Of a stretch of DNA of 64,000 nt, positions 1 to 9,478 are shown piece after piece. The notes beneath the pieces are model-generated. The model saw only the letters and a list, made by a program, of their open reading frames with translations, was not told where the DNA came from and made no database searches. The DNA is taken from the NCBI RefSeq assembly GCF_003233655.1, contig NZ_CP029829.1:215001-279000 (forward strand). Direction: 5' to 3'. Numbering within the stretch: the first letter of the stretch is position 1; every line of letters begins with the position of its first letter. The position numbers and the translations under genes are program-made. The DNA is from Azospirillum ramasamyi (GTDB lineage Bacteria > Pseudomonadota > Alphaproteobacteria > Azospirillales > Azospirillaceae).

Positions 1-770
<770 letters not shown>

Positions 771-906
771 CTCGACCCCACACAAACCGCGCCATGCGCA
801 GCAGCAAGCCTGCTTGACGCACGCACCGCAGTTCGATACATCCTCGCCCTCACTTGCACTGAACCCGCGATATGCTTTGGGAAAAGCGTCGGTCTTGAGC
901 CTTGGT

Positions 907-1025
907 GACCTGGTGGTCATGGCGAGGTGTCAAACACCCGATCCCATCCCGAACTCGGCCGTGAAAAGCCTCCGCGCCAATGGTACTGCGTCTTAAGACG
1001 TGGGAGAGTAGGTCGCCGCCAGGTC
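907..1025 (+). rRNA. 5S ribosomal RNA
   Basis: About 119 nt with complementary ends (GACCTGG...CCAGGTC) and the conserved internal block CCGATCCCATCCCGAACTCGG. It lies about 137 nt after the 23S gene and 79 nt before tRNA-fMet, the usual end of an alphaproteobacterial rrn operon. Exact ends are inferred from the terminal stem. Confidence 0.93.
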
Positions 1026-1104
1026 ACTCAGGCTCAAGAGACGCCATAACCAAAGCAAATCCGCAGGCATCGGCACGACATCCATCACCCCATATCGAGA
1101 CATC

Positions 1105-1181
<77 letters not shown>

Positions 1182-1191
1182 ACGACACCAG

Positions 1192-1219
1192 ACGCCCCGG
1201 TTCGAAAGAGCCGGGGCGT
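1192..1219 (+). terminator. rrn operon terminator hairpin
   Basis: Perfect 9-bp GC-rich stem ACGCCCCGG / CCGGGGCGT with a 10-nt loop, 10 bp after the tRNA, followed by TCGTGCGTTTG. Position and strength fit the rrn operon terminator; the U tract is poor. Confidence 0.7.
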
Positions 1220-1275
1220 TCGTGCGTTTGGGCCTTGCCCATCTGAGCGGCGCCTTCGCAGACCGCCAGCACGCC

Positions 1276-1283
1276 GGCCAACT
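1276..1283. repeat. Target-site duplication, left copy (GGCCAACT)
   Basis: The 8 bp directly before the IS66 left end are identical to the 8 bp directly after its right end (3919-3926). IS66-family elements make 8-bp duplications, so this fixes the element's ends and indicates a simple, fairly recent insertion. Confidence 0.9.
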
Positions 1284-1397
1284 GTACGCCTCCGGTGAGC
1301 GCCGCCTTGGCAAAGCAGGGGGCGACGTCTGAGATTTGCGGTACGCCTCCGGTGAGCGCCGCCTTGGCAAAGCAGGGGGCGACGTCTGAGATTTGCG
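1284..1397. repeat. Two exact tandem 57-bp copies of the IS left end
   Basis: Positions 1284-1340 and 1341-1397 are identical. Each copy begins with the IS66 terminal repeat. The outer copy touches the target duplication, so it was either present during transposition or arose later by duplication of the end. The repeat lies just before tnpA and doubles any transposase-binding or promoter element in it. Confidence 0.92.
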
Positions 1398-1437
1398 TGG
1401 CGCGTCATTGCGCGGACGCAAACGAGTTGCAAACGTC

Positions 1438-1848
1438 ATGGCTTACCAGCGGGTCGAGGTTCTGACGGGGACGGAGCGGCGGCGGAATTACACGCCGGCG
1501 GAGAAGGTCCGAATGGTCGAGGAGGCGTTCCGCCCCGGCGTGGTGGTGACGGAAGCGGCCCGCCGGCTGGGCGTGCACGAAAGTCTGCTATACCGCTGGC
1601 GAGGGCTGATGCAGGCGAGCGGGAGCGCGGTGGCCGAACCGTCCAGCTTCGTCGCAGTGACCATCACGCCGGAGCCGACCGTAACAGAACCGCCGGTCTT
1701 GGAGCCCCCTGAACCATTGCCGCCTCCAGCGGGTCCGACCACGAGCCCGGCGATCCTCGAGGTCATCCTGCCCGGCGGGGCACGCCTGCGTCTGGAAGGG
1801 CCGGTCGATCCGGCTCTGGCGGCGGCCGTCGTCGGTGCCCTGGCATGA
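1438..1848 (+). CDS. tnpA: IS66 TnpA (transposase accessory protein)
   Basis: 136 residues from the ATG at 1438; a longer frame from a TTG at 1393 would begin inside the terminal repeat and is less likely. Residues about 15-60 form a helix-turn-helix of the IS3/IS911 OrfA type (motif YTPAEKVRMVEEAF, then LGVHESLLYRWR). The second half is rich in proline and glutamate. In IS66 elements TnpA acts with TnpB and TnpC, probably in end recognition. Its stop overlaps the tnpB start (ATGA), so the two are translationally coupled. Confidence 0.88.
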   Translation: MAYQRVEVLTGTERRRNYTPAEKVRMVEEAFRPGVVVTEAARRLGVHESLLYRWRGLMQASGSAVAEPSSFVAVTITPEPTVTEPPVLEPPEPLPPPAGPTTSPAILEVILPGGARLRLEGPVDPALAAAVVGALA

Positions 1849-2192
1849 TCCCGGTGCCGAGTGGCGTGCGGGTGTGGCTGGCCAGCGGACACACCGACAT
1901 GCGCAAAGGCTGGGCGAGTTTGGCGCTGCTGGTGCAGGAACGCTTCGCCCAAGACCCGCACAGCGGCCATCTCTTCATCTTCCGCGGGCGCCGCGGCGAT
2001 CTGGTGAAGATCATCTGGTATGACGGCCAGGGCAGTTGCCTGTTCATGAAGAGGCTGGAGCGGGGCCGCTTCATCTGGCCCACGCCGGCGGACGGCGCGG
2101 TGTCGATCTCGGTTGGGCAGATGGGCTATCTGCTCGAGGGCATCGACTGGCGCAACCCGCAGAAGACTTGGCGCCCCGAGGCCGCGGGGTGA
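1845..2192 (+). CDS. tnpB: IS66 TnpB (Orf2)
   Basis: 115 residues, the normal length for IS66 Orf2. The N-terminal motif MIPVPSGVRVWLASGHTDMR and the later FRGRRGDLVKIIWYDGQG are the hallmarks of this family. It is required for transposition in characterised IS66 elements but its biochemical role is unclear. It starts within the tnpA stop codon and ends 79 bp before tnpC. Confidence 0.92.
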   Translation: MIPVPSGVRVWLASGHTDMRKGWASLALLVQERFAQDPHSGHLFIFRGRRGDLVKIIWYDGQGSCLFMKRLERGRFIWPTPADGAVSISVGQMGYLLEGIDWRNPQKTWRPEAAG

Positions 2193-2271
2193 CTGCGACA
2201 CGGTGAATCGACGCACCGGTTCAGGGGTGATTGTGGCGGCTCAACGGCGCGTTCCCAGGTAAACTGGCGCC

Positions 2272-3894
2272 ATGACCGCCGCCCCGCTCCCCTCCACCTC
2301 GGCCGACGACGTCGCCAACTTGCGCGCTGCCTTGGCGCAGGCCGAGGCGCGGGCGGACGCCGCGGAAGCCGACGCGGCCCAGGCCAGGGCAATGGCCTCC
2401 AACACCGAGGCGCTGATCGCCGGCCTGAAGCTGGAAATCGAGAAACTCCGGCGCGAGCTCTACGGCACGCGCTCCGAGCGCAAGGCGCGTCTGCTGGACC
2501 AGTTGGAGTTCCAGCTCGAAGAGCTGGAAGCGACGGCCAGCGAGGACGAACTGGCGGCCGAGCAGGCCGCTGCCAAAACCACCGCGGTGGCGGCCTTTAC
2601 CCGCAAACGGCCATCACGCCAACCCTTCCCCGACCACCTGCCGCGCGAGCGCGTCGTTGTGCCGGCACCGGCGAGCTGCCCGTGCTGCGGCTCGGACAAG
2701 CTGTGCAAGCTGGGCGAGACGATCACCGAGACGCTGGAGGTGATCCCGCGCCAGTGGAAGGTGATCCAGACGGTGCGGGAACGGTTCTCCTGCCGGGCCT
2801 GCGAGACGATCAGCCAGCCGCCGGCGCCGTTCCACGCCACCCCACGGGGCTGGGCCGGCCCCAACCTGCTGGCCACCCTCCTGTTCGAGAAGTTCGGCCA
2901 GCATCAGCCGCTGAACCGGCAGGCCGAACGCTTTGCGCGCGAGGGCGTGCCGCTCAGCCTGTCCACCCTGGCCGACCAGGTGGGCGCCGCCGCCGCGGTG
3001 CTGAAGCCGCTGCACGACCTGATCGCTTCGCATGTGATGGCGGCGGATCGGCTGCATGGAGACGACACGCCCGTGCCCGTGCTGGCCAAAGGCAAGACCG
3101 ACACCGGGCGGCTGTGGGTGTATGTGCGTGATGACCGGCCGTTTGCCGGCCAAGCCCCACCGGCAGCGCTGTTCCACTATTCGCGAGACCGCAAGGGCGA
3201 GCATCCCGAACGGCACCTGGCCGGCTTCACGGGCTGGCTGCAGGCCGATGCGTTCGCCGGCTATAACCGGCTGTACGAACCTGAGCGCCGACCGGGGCCG
3301 ATCAGCGCCGCACTGTGCTGGGCGCATGCCCGGCGCGGCTTCTTCAAGCTGGCCGACATCGCCGCGAACACCAGACGCGGCAAGGATGCCCCGCCGATCT
3401 CACCGCTGGCGCTGGAGGCCGTGACCCACATCGACGCCCTCTTCGATCTCGAGCGCGCCCTGAACGGCAAGCCCGCGGCCGAGCGGCTGGCGGCCCGCCA
3501 GGAGCACGGCGTCGCCCTGGTGGCCACGCTGGAGAACTGGATGCGGACGGAGCGCGCCCGGCTCTCCCGCCATGCCCCCGTGGCCAAGGCGATGGACTAC
3601 ATGCTGACGCGCTGGGACGGCTTCACGCGCTTCCTCGGCGACGGCCGGCTGTGTCTCACGAACAACGCCGCCGAACGCGGCCTGCGCGGGATCGCCCTGG
3701 GCAGAAAGGCGTGGCTGTTCTGCGGCTCCGATCGCGGCGGGCAGCGGGCGGCGATCATGTACGGCCTGATCACCACCGCCAAGCTCAACGAAGTTGACCC
3801 GCAGGCGTGGCTGGCCGACGTGCTGGCCCGCATCGCCGACCTGCCGCAGAACCGCCTGCCCGAACTGCTGCCCTGGAACTGGAAGGCAATCTGA
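2272..3894 (+). CDS. tnpC: IS66 TnpC, DDE transposase
   Basis: 540 residues, full length for the family. Residues about 10-100 are a coiled-coil leucine-zipper-like region rich in Ala, Glu and Arg. A zinc-binding segment follows (CPCCGSDKLCK, then CRAC). The catalytic core contains DDE-type acidic residues in LHGDDTPVPVL, QADAFAGYNRLY and TNNAAERGLRG. The C-terminal part ends 24 bp from the element's right tip. No frameshift or internal stop is present, so it should be a functional transposase. Confidence 0.94.
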   Translation: MTAAPLPSTSADDVANLRAALAQAEARADAAEADAAQARAMASNTEALIAGLKLEIEKLRRELYGTRSERKARLLDQLEFQLEELEATASEDELAAEQAAAKTTAVAAFTRKRPSRQPFPDHLPRERVVVPAPASCPCCGSDKLCKLGETITETLEVIPRQWKVIQTVRERFSCRACETISQPPAPFHATPRGWAGPNLLATLLFEKFGQHQPLNRQAERFAREGVPLSLSTLADQVGAAAAVLKPLHDLIASHVMAADRLHGDDTPVPVLAKGKTDTGRLWVYVRDDRPFAGQAPPAALFHYSRDRKGEHPERHLAGFTGWLQADAFAGYNRLYEPERRPGPISAALCWAHARRGFFKLADIAANTRRGKDAPPISPLALEAVTHIDALFDLERALNGKPAAERLAARQEHGVALVATLENWMRTERARLSRHAPVAKAMDYMLTRWDGFTRFLGDGRLCLTNNAAERGLRGIALGRKAWLFCGSDRGGQRAAIMYGLITTAKLNEVDPQAWLADVLARIADLPQNRLPELLPWNWKAI

Positions 3895-3918
3895 CTGCGG
3901 CACTCACCGGATGCGTAC

Positions 3919-3926
3919 GGCCAACT
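3919..3926. repeat. Target-site duplication, right copy (GGCCAACT)
   Basis: Identical to 1276-1283 and directly adjacent to the IS66 right terminal repeat. Confidence 0.9.
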
Positions 3927-3990
3927 CGCCGTGCAGGTCGGCGTCCAACCTGGTCCCGGCAGTCAGCAACCCGGCAGCGCTCCGCGATGT
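3927..3990 (-). pseudogene. Right part of the IS-split recombinase remnant
   Basis: After the IS66 right flank the minus-strand frame continues with residues reading AAGLLTAGTRLDADLHGEL, in phase with the frame left of the element once one target-site copy is removed. Upstream of about 3990 no recombinase similarity is apparent. Tentative. Confidence 0.25.
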
Positions 3991-4023
3991 CCGGCATCGA
4001 TCGGACGGTGCGGACCGCATCGG

Positions 4024-5295
4024 TCAGCGTCGGCGCATGATCAACCATTCTCCGGCGGCGCAGGCCACGAGTATGACGGCGCCGAGGGCGAGCGCGCTGG
4101 GTTGCTCGCGGCCGAGGCTGATGGCGGAGCCGAGCAGCACGCAGCCCATTGAGGCCGCTCCGAGGATGATGAACAGGCGTCGCCCGCCCGCCTCGCGGCG
4201 GAGGCGCCAATGCGCCGCGAACACGGCAATATAGGCCATCAGGAAGAACATTCCGGCAAGGCTGGCGATCGCGCTCAACGGAAAGGCGACGACAAGGATC
4301 AGGGCCGCGGCGACCGAGCAGGAAAAGCCGAGCGGCGCGTGCAGGATTATACGGCCGAAGGCGCGGGGAAGCGTGCCCTGCCGGCCAAGCTCGGCATTCA
4401 GGTTGAGAATGCTGAACAGGGTCGCGTTGGTGGCCGACGCCGTCGCGAGCAATCCCCCGAAGGTCACGATGATGTAGCCGGCCTGTCCCAATGCCGGGCG
4501 GGCCGCCACGGCAACGGCCGAGTCGGTATAACGCCTGAGCTGATCCATCGATACATTGCCGAGAACTACCGCAGCGAGCGCCAGATAGAAGAAGGTCACC
4601 AGGGCGATCGCGATGAAGATGGCCCGTGGCATGGTCTTCTGCGGCTCCGCCACGCTTGCCGATGCATTCGCCATCATGCCGAATCCGGCATAGGCAAAGA
4701 AGGTCAGCCCGATGCTCGACATCAGCGTCGCCCAACCGACATCCGGCGTCTTCATCAGAAGCTGCGGATCGAACCTGCCCAGGCTCGCGCCGATGAGCAG
4801 CACGAGCACGCCGAGCTTGGTGGCGACGAGCGCGATTTCGATGCGCCCGACCGTGCCGGCCCCCGCCAGGTTGATGCCGGCGACGGCGAGCACCATGAGC
4901 ACCGTCAGGACGTTGGCGGCCAGGGAGCCGGGCGGCATGCCGAAGACCAACTGGGCTGCGTAGGCACCGAAGCTCTTGCCCACCACCGCGACCGAAACGA
5001 TCAGCGTCACGAGGTAGACGAGCGACACGCTCCGTGCGAACAGACTTCCGGGAAATGCCTCGGCCAGATAGTCGATCAGCCCTCCCCGCCTGGGATAGCG
5101 CGCCGCCAGCCGTGCGAACGAGCCGCCTGAGAGCAGCGCGATGACGCCCCCCACCAGGAAGCTCAGAAGGACATCCTTGCCGGCGATCAGCGTCGCCTGT
5201 CCGAGCAGGGCGAAAATGCCGGCGCCGATCATCGATCCGATGCCCAGCGCCACCACGCCCCACATGCTCATCACCGGCGGCATCTGCGGCGGCAT
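4024..5295 (-). CDS. APC-superfamily amino-acid permease
   Basis: 423 residues from the ATG at 5295; a longer frame from 5466 would overlap glsA by 56 bp and adds only low-complexity residues. The start of helix 1 reads GIGSMIGAGIFALLG, the glycine-rich substrate-binding signature of the APC family. About 12 hydrophobic segments fill the rest. It is the last gene of the gadB-gadC-glsA run, so it could import glutamine or another amino acid that feeds the acid-resistance pathway. The substrate is inferred from context only. Confidence 0.8.
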   Translation of the reverse strand: MPPQMPPVMSMWGVVALGIGSMIGAGIFALLGQATLIAGKDVLLSFLVGGVIALLSGGSFARLAARYPRRGGLIDYLAEAFPGSLFARSVSLVYLVTLIVSVAVVGKSFGAYAAQLVFGMPPGSLAANVLTVLMVLAVAGINLAGAGTVGRIEIALVATKLGVLVLLIGASLGRFDPQLLMKTPDVGWATLMSSIGLTFFAYAGFGMMANASASVAEPQKTMPRAIFIAIALVTFFYLALAAVVLGNVSMDQLRRYTDSAVAVAARPALGQAGYIIVTFGGLLATASATNATLFSILNLNAELGRQGTLPRAFGRIILHAPLGFSCSVAAALILVVAFPLSAIASLAGMFFLMAYIAVFAAHWRLRREAGGRRLFIILGAASMGCVLLGSAISLGREQPSALALGAVILVACAAGEWLIMRRR

Positions 5296-5410
5296 CCGTT
5301 GCGCCTTGGCTCCGGCCGCTGCCGCCGTCTGCCGATATGCCTTCCAGAGACGCGGTCGTGCAATGGCAGACCTCCCTTGGCGTGGTCCTGCACAAGAGCT
5401 TCGGGCCGGG

Positions 5411-6355
5411 TCAGGCTTTTCGCGGCTGGAAGAGGTTGCAGCCGAGTTCCTTTGCCACGGCGGCAACGGCGACCAGACCGCGGACGCTGTTGCCAGCGGG
5501 ATTCAGGGGCGGCGAAAAGGCCGCGATCGCCAACTCTCCGGGAACGACCGCGAGCACACCGCCGCCGACGCCGCTCTTGCCCGGCAGGCCGACGTCGTAA
5601 GCCCAATCGCCGGACGCCGTGTAGAGCCCCTCCATGGCCATTTCCGCGAGGATGGGCGCCGTGTTCCGGGCGTCGATCACCCGCTGCCCGGTGACCGGAT
5701 TGACGCCGCCGGCGGCGAGCGTCGCCCCCATCGTCGCCAGATCGGCCGCCGTCACCAGCGTCGAGCACTGGCGTGTGTAGATGTCGACGGCCATCATCGG
5801 GTCGCTGTAGCAGGTGCCGGCGCTGCACAGCAGCCACGCGATGGCCCTGTTGTGGAAGTTTGTCGTTTGCTCGGAACGGTTCACCTCGTCGCTGAGCGCG
5901 ATCCCGCGGCCGGCGAAGCGGCTCTGGCAATCGAGGATGGCGGCCCAGCGGGCATCGGCGCTGTCGCCGGGCACGAGGCTGACCGTCGCGATGGCCCCGG
6001 CGTTGACGAGCGGCGAAAGCGGCCTGCCCCTGTGCAGTTCGAGCGCGATGACCGAATTGAAGGGCAGGCCGGTGGGGTCGGCGCCGACCTTGTCATGGAC
6101 GCCGTCGATGCCGATCGCCTCCATGACGAGCGCCAGGGTGAAGACCTTCGAAATGGATTCGATGGCGAAGGCGAAATCGGCGTCACCGGTCTTGAACAGT
6201 TGACCATCGGCGGTGACCACGGCCAACCCGAACAGCCCGGAGGGCACCGAGGCCAGGAACGGAATGTAGTCGGCGTTCTTGCCACCCTTCGCGGCGGTCC
6301 CGGCGGCATACCCCGCCTGCAGCGCCTTTTCGATGGTATCCCGGGTGAAGGGCAT
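5411..6355 (-). CDS. glsA: Glutaminase (serine-dependent, GlsA family)
   Basis: 314 residues, close to E. coli GlsA/YbaS. It hydrolyses glutamine to glutamate and ammonia in the cytosol. The Ser-x-x-Lys catalytic motif (SISK, S67-K70) and NAGAIATVSL and GLPGKSGVGGG blocks are present. An ATG at 6361 also exists, but the GGAGG in CTTGGAGGCA lies 8 nt before the 6355 start, the better spacing. Downstream of gadC it would supply glutamate for GadB, while the ammonia it releases consumes a proton. This is the glutamine-dependent acid-resistance arrangement also known from Brucella microti. Confidence 0.92.
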   Translation of the reverse strand: MPFTRDTIEKALQAGYAAGTAAKGGKNADYIPFLASVPSGLFGLAVVTADGQLFKTGDADFAFAIESISKVFTLALVMEAIGIDGVHDKVGADPTGLPFNSVIALELHRGRPLSPLVNAGAIATVSLVPGDSADARWAAILDCQSRFAGRGIALSDEVNRSEQTTNFHNRAIAWLLCSAGTCYSDPMMAVDIYTRQCSTLVTAADLATMGATLAAGGVNPVTGQRVIDARNTAPILAEMAMEGLYTASGDWAYDVGLPGKSGVGGGVLAVVPGELAIAAFSPPLNPAGNSVRGLVAVAAVAKELGCNLFQPRKA

Positions 6356-6430
6356 GTCCATTGCCTCCAAGTAAGGTGCCCGGCGCCGGCCCTCGGGCCG
6401 CACCGCCGGCCATACCGTCAATGTTCGGGG

Positions 6431-7981
6431 TCAATGTTCGGGATGCGTGCCTTGCATCGCCGTCCGCACGCCCGGCGCGCGGCCGTCCCTCTGCCAATTG
6501 AAGGGTTCGAAATCCGCCGTGCCCTCCCTCGTCTGCCAATGCGGTTTGCGCAGCGCGTAGATGATCAGGGGGATGGCAACGAAGACGATGTTGCCTGCGA
6601 TCAGGATCCAGACATAGGTGCTCGGGCTGCCGACGGCGATCTGCGACGGCGGAACGAAGCTCAGCACGAATGCGATGAGCGAGCCGAGGAAGCCCACGCC
6701 GGCGAACAGCCACATGCCGAACCCGCCGAACGGCACCCGGTAGGGGCGCGGCGTCTCCGGTTCGCTGTAGCGCAGGCGGATCGCGGCCGCAAACATCAGC
6801 AGATACATGATGAGGTAGAGGGTCACGGTCAGCTGGCTCAGGATCTGATAGGCGGCCTGGACCGAAGGCAGGACGACGAACATGACCGACAGGAAGGTGA
6901 CGATGAGCCCCTGGACGATCAGGATGTGGCTGGGCGCACCGTGCTCGTTGAGCTTCTGGAAGAAGGGCGGCAGATAGCCGGCCCGGCCGACGACCACGAG
7001 AGCGCTCGACGGGCCGGCGACCCACACCGTGACGCTGCCCAGCACACCGAAGGCCAGGGCTATGGCGATGATCGGCGACAGCCAGTTCAGGCCGAGAAAC
7101 GAGAAGAAATCGTTGTAGGAGATCAGCAGGCTCTGGACCAGATTGATCTGGCTGCTCGGGATGATGAAGGCGATGGCCAGTGTGCCCAGGACGAAGATCG
7201 CCACGGTGGCGACCGACGAAATCAGGATCGCCAACGGATAATTCCGGGATGGGTTGTCGATCTCCTTGACGTGGATCGCATTCATCTCCATGCCGGCGTA
7301 GAAGAGGAAGATGCCGGCGGCCAGGACCAGATTGTTGAAGTTGCTGAAGTCGGGGATAAGATCGCTCCAGGCCATCGTGACTTGCAGCGGCTTGCCGGAG
7401 AAGAAATACACGAATCCCAGGACGATCAGGATCGCGGCGGGAATGATCGTGCCGACGATGCCGCCCCATTTCGCGATGGTCGCCGCCGATTTCAGGCCCC
7501 GCAACGCCACGAAGGTGGCCACCCAGTACACCGCCAGGACGATGATGATCGTATAGAACTTGTTGGCGGCGAGCGCTGAATCCCATTTGTGATCCGGCCC
7601 GATGAAGGCGAGCGCGACCGCGCCGAAGGTCAGGACGGTCGGGAACCAGATCGTCGATTCCACCCAAACGAGAAAAATCGCGAGAAACCCCATGCGGGGT
7701 CCGAAGGATTCGCCGACCCAGCGGAACACGCCGCCCTTTTGCGGCCATCCGGTGGCAAGTTCGGCCGCGACAATCGAAACCGGAATGAGGAAGAAGACGG
7801 CGGCGAAGATGTAGTAAAAGGCCGACGTCAGCCCATAGGTTGCTTCCGCCGGCAGACCGCGCAGGCTGACGACCGCGGTGATGTTCATCACCGCGAGCGT
7901 CATGACGCTAAGCGTGGCCTTCTGTACCGTTCGCGTGCTGCGAGGGGAAGCATGGGAAGCCGGCGTGTCCGCGGTTGGCAT
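6431..7981 (-). CDS. gadC: Glutamate/GABA antiporter GadC
   Basis: 516 residues from the ATG at 7981, with GGAGG 6 nt upstream; a longer frame to 8050 lacks this signal. About 12 transmembrane segments of the APC fold start near residue 25, with RGLPAEATYGLTSAFYY as in GadC. The C-terminal tail after the last helix (RDGRAPGVRTAMQGTHPEH) is a candidate for the pH-sensitive C-plug that closes GadC at neutral pH. It exchanges external glutamate (or glutamine) for internal GABA in the inner membrane. It lies 99 bp after gadB and 75 bp before glsA, consistent with one operon. Confidence 0.9.
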   Translation of the reverse strand: MPTADTPASHASPRSTRTVQKATLSVMTLAVMNITAVVSLRGLPAEATYGLTSAFYYIFAAVFFLIPVSIVAAELATGWPQKGGVFRWVGESFGPRMGFLAIFLVWVESTIWFPTVLTFGAVALAFIGPDHKWDSALAANKFYTIIIVLAVYWVATFVALRGLKSAATIAKWGGIVGTIIPAAILIVLGFVYFFSGKPLQVTMAWSDLIPDFSNFNNLVLAAGIFLFYAGMEMNAIHVKEIDNPSRNYPLAILISSVATVAIFVLGTLAIAFIIPSSQINLVQSLLISYNDFFSFLGLNWLSPIIAIALAFGVLGSVTVWVAGPSSALVVVGRAGYLPPFFQKLNEHGAPSHILIVQGLIVTFLSVMFVVLPSVQAAYQILSQLTVTLYLIMYLLMFAAAIRLRYSEPETPRPYRVPFGGFGMWLFAGVGFLGSLIAFVLSFVPPSQIAVGSPSTYVWILIAGNIVFVAIPLIIYALRKPHWQTREGTADFEPFNWQRDGRAPGVRTAMQGTHPEH

Positions 7982-8016
7982 GACATCCTCCAGAGATACC
8001 AAGTGCAGAGCCCGCG

Positions 8017-8046
8017 CCCGAAAGCGGATCGCAATCCGCCTTCGGG
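8017..8046. repeat. Palindrome between gadB and gadC (AAAGCGGAT type)
   Basis: Thirteen-bp arms CCCGAAAGCGGAT and ATCCGCCTTCGGG with one G-T pair and a CGCA loop. It lies in the gadB-gadC gap, 34 bp after the gadB stop, and may act as a processing or attenuation hairpin. The core resembles hairpins near 59913-59928 and 59999-60024, suggesting a small dispersed palindrome family. Confidence 0.6.
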
Positions 8047-8080
8047 GCACAGCGGGCCGTATCGATCGGGGCGGGCTCGA

Positions 8081-9478
8081 TCACGTGTGGTGGTACCCGG
8101 TTCCTTCCGACGGCTTGATGGCGGGGGGAGGATGGTCGTCGAAGAAGCGGAGCGCGCTTTTGAAATCGCGCATCAGCAGGTCGGCCATGTCCATTTCGAA
8201 ACCGCGCCGGCACATGATGCGCATGACGACGATGTCGGAGGCCTTGCCGTTGAGCGCGAAGGCCGGCACCTGCCAGCCGTCCCGACGCAGGCGGTCCGAC
8301 AGGTCGTAGAGCGTGTAGCCGGGGTTGGCGCCTTCCTGGAGACGGAAGCAAATGGCCGGAAGCCCCTTTTCCGGTGTGCCGTCGTGGATGAACTCGTATG
8401 GACCGAGCGGGGCGATCTCCTTGGCGAGAAACTGGGCGACGCTGTACGCCGCCGACTGGACCTTGGTGTAGCCCTCGCGTCCGAGCCGCAGAAACTCGTA
8501 ATATTGCGAAATGACCTGGCCGGCGGGCCGCGAGAAGTTGATCGCGAAGGTGCCGACCTGTCCGCCGAGATAATCGACCTTGAACACCAGGTCTTCGGGC
8601 AGCGCCTCGGCATCACGCCAAACCACCCAGCCGCAGCCAAGCGGTGCGAGGCCGTATTTGTGGCCGGAGGCGCTGATCGACTTGACGCGCGGCAGACGAA
8701 AATCCCATACGATGTCCGGGGCGCAGAACGGTGCGAGGAAGCCGCCGCTGGCGGCGTCGACATGAATGTCGATGTCCAGCCCCTTGTCCTTCTGCAATTT
8801 GTCCAGCGCGTCCTGGAAGGGTTCAGGAAATTCGTAACCGCCGGTGTAGGTGACGCCGAAGGTCGGCACCACGCCGATGGTGTTCTCGTCCACCGCTTCG
8901 AGCATTTCCTTGGGAGTCATCAGCAAGCGGCCGGGTTCCATCGGGATTTCGCGGATCTCGACATCCCAGTAGCGGGCGAATTTTTGCCAGCACACCTGCA
9001 CGGGACCGCACACGAAATTGGGCTTGTCGGTCGGCTTGCCCATCGCCTGCATCTTCTTGCGCCAGCGCCATTTCATGGCCATGCCGCCGAGCATGCAGGC
9101 CTCGCTCGAGCCGATCGTGTTGGTGCCGGTGGCGTTGCCCGCGGCAGGCTTCGGCGCATTCCACAGGTCGGCGATCATGTTGACGCAGCGCATGTCGATG
9201 GCCGCCGATTGCGGATATTCCTCCTTGTCGATCCAGTTCTTGTTGATCGAAAGATCCATCAACTTATGGACCAGTTGGTCATCCCACGTCTGGCAGAAGG
9301 TCGCGAGATTCTGGCGGGCGTTGCCGTCCAGAAACAACTCGTCGTAGATGATCTGGTAGACCGAATTCGCCACCGTTTCGTGGGCGGGAAAGTTCCTCTT
9401 CGCCGCAATCTCCTTCAAAGCGGCGCTGCCGAACAACGGGTCGATGAGCCCTTGCGCCAACTGGTTCGCATCGGTCAT
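8081..9478 (-). CDS. gadB: Glutamate decarboxylase GadB (PLP-dependent)
   Basis: 465 residues from the ATG at 9478, matching E. coli GadB (466); the ATG at 9490 is the alternative, but GGAG lies 7 nt before 9478. It converts glutamate plus a proton to GABA and CO2. Near-identical blocks to enteric GadB include [36 protein letters not shown] and SASGHKYG, whose lysine (K274) binds PLP. It ends in HHT, so the C-terminal histidine that locks E. coli GadB at neutral pH is retained. First gene of the gad operon. Similarity to enterobacterial and Brucella enzymes and the flanking IS remains suggest horizontal transfer. Confidence 0.96.
   Translation of the reverse strand: MTDANQLAQGLIDPLFGSAALKEIAAKRNFPAHETVANSVYQIIYDELFLDGNARQNLATFCQTWDDQLVHKLMDLSINKNWIDKEEYPQSAAIDMRCVNMIADLWNAPKPAAGNATGTNTIGSSEACMLGGMAMKWRWRKKMQAMGKPTDKPNFVCGPVQVCWQKFARYWDVEIREIPMEPGRLLMTPKEMLEAVDENTIGVVPTFGVTYTGGYEFPEPFQDALDKLQKDKGLDIDIHVDAASGGFLAPFCAPDIVWDFRLPRVKSISASGHKYGLAPLGCGWVVWRDAEALPEDLVFKVDYLGGQVGTFAINFSRPAGQVISQYYEFLRLGREGYTKVQSAAYSVAQFLAKEIAPLGPYEFIHDGTPEKGLPAICFRLQEGANPGYTLYDLSDRLRRDGWQVPAFALNGKASDIVVMRIMCRRGFEMDMADLLMRDFKSALRFFDDHPPPAIKPSEGTGYHHT

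Larger units (their letters stand above)
1284..3918 (+). mobile_element. Complete IS66-family insertion sequence
   Basis: A 2,635-bp element with the three IS66 genes tnpA, tnpB and tnpC. The terminal inverted repeats agree at 20 of 22 positions: the left starts GTACGCCTCCGGTGAG and the right (reverse complement) starts GTACGCATCCGGTGAG. Perfect 8-bp GGCCAACT duplications flank it. All three reading frames are open, so it may still be active. The left terminal 57 bp are present twice in tandem. It sits about 100 bp beyond tRNA-fMet, inside an apparent recombinase remnant. Confidence 0.93.

Noticed and set aside
5141..7579. An 812-codon plus-strand frame opposite glsA and gadC
   Set aside because: It is antisense to two recognisable genes and reads as low-complexity Arg/Asp/Gly/Gln.
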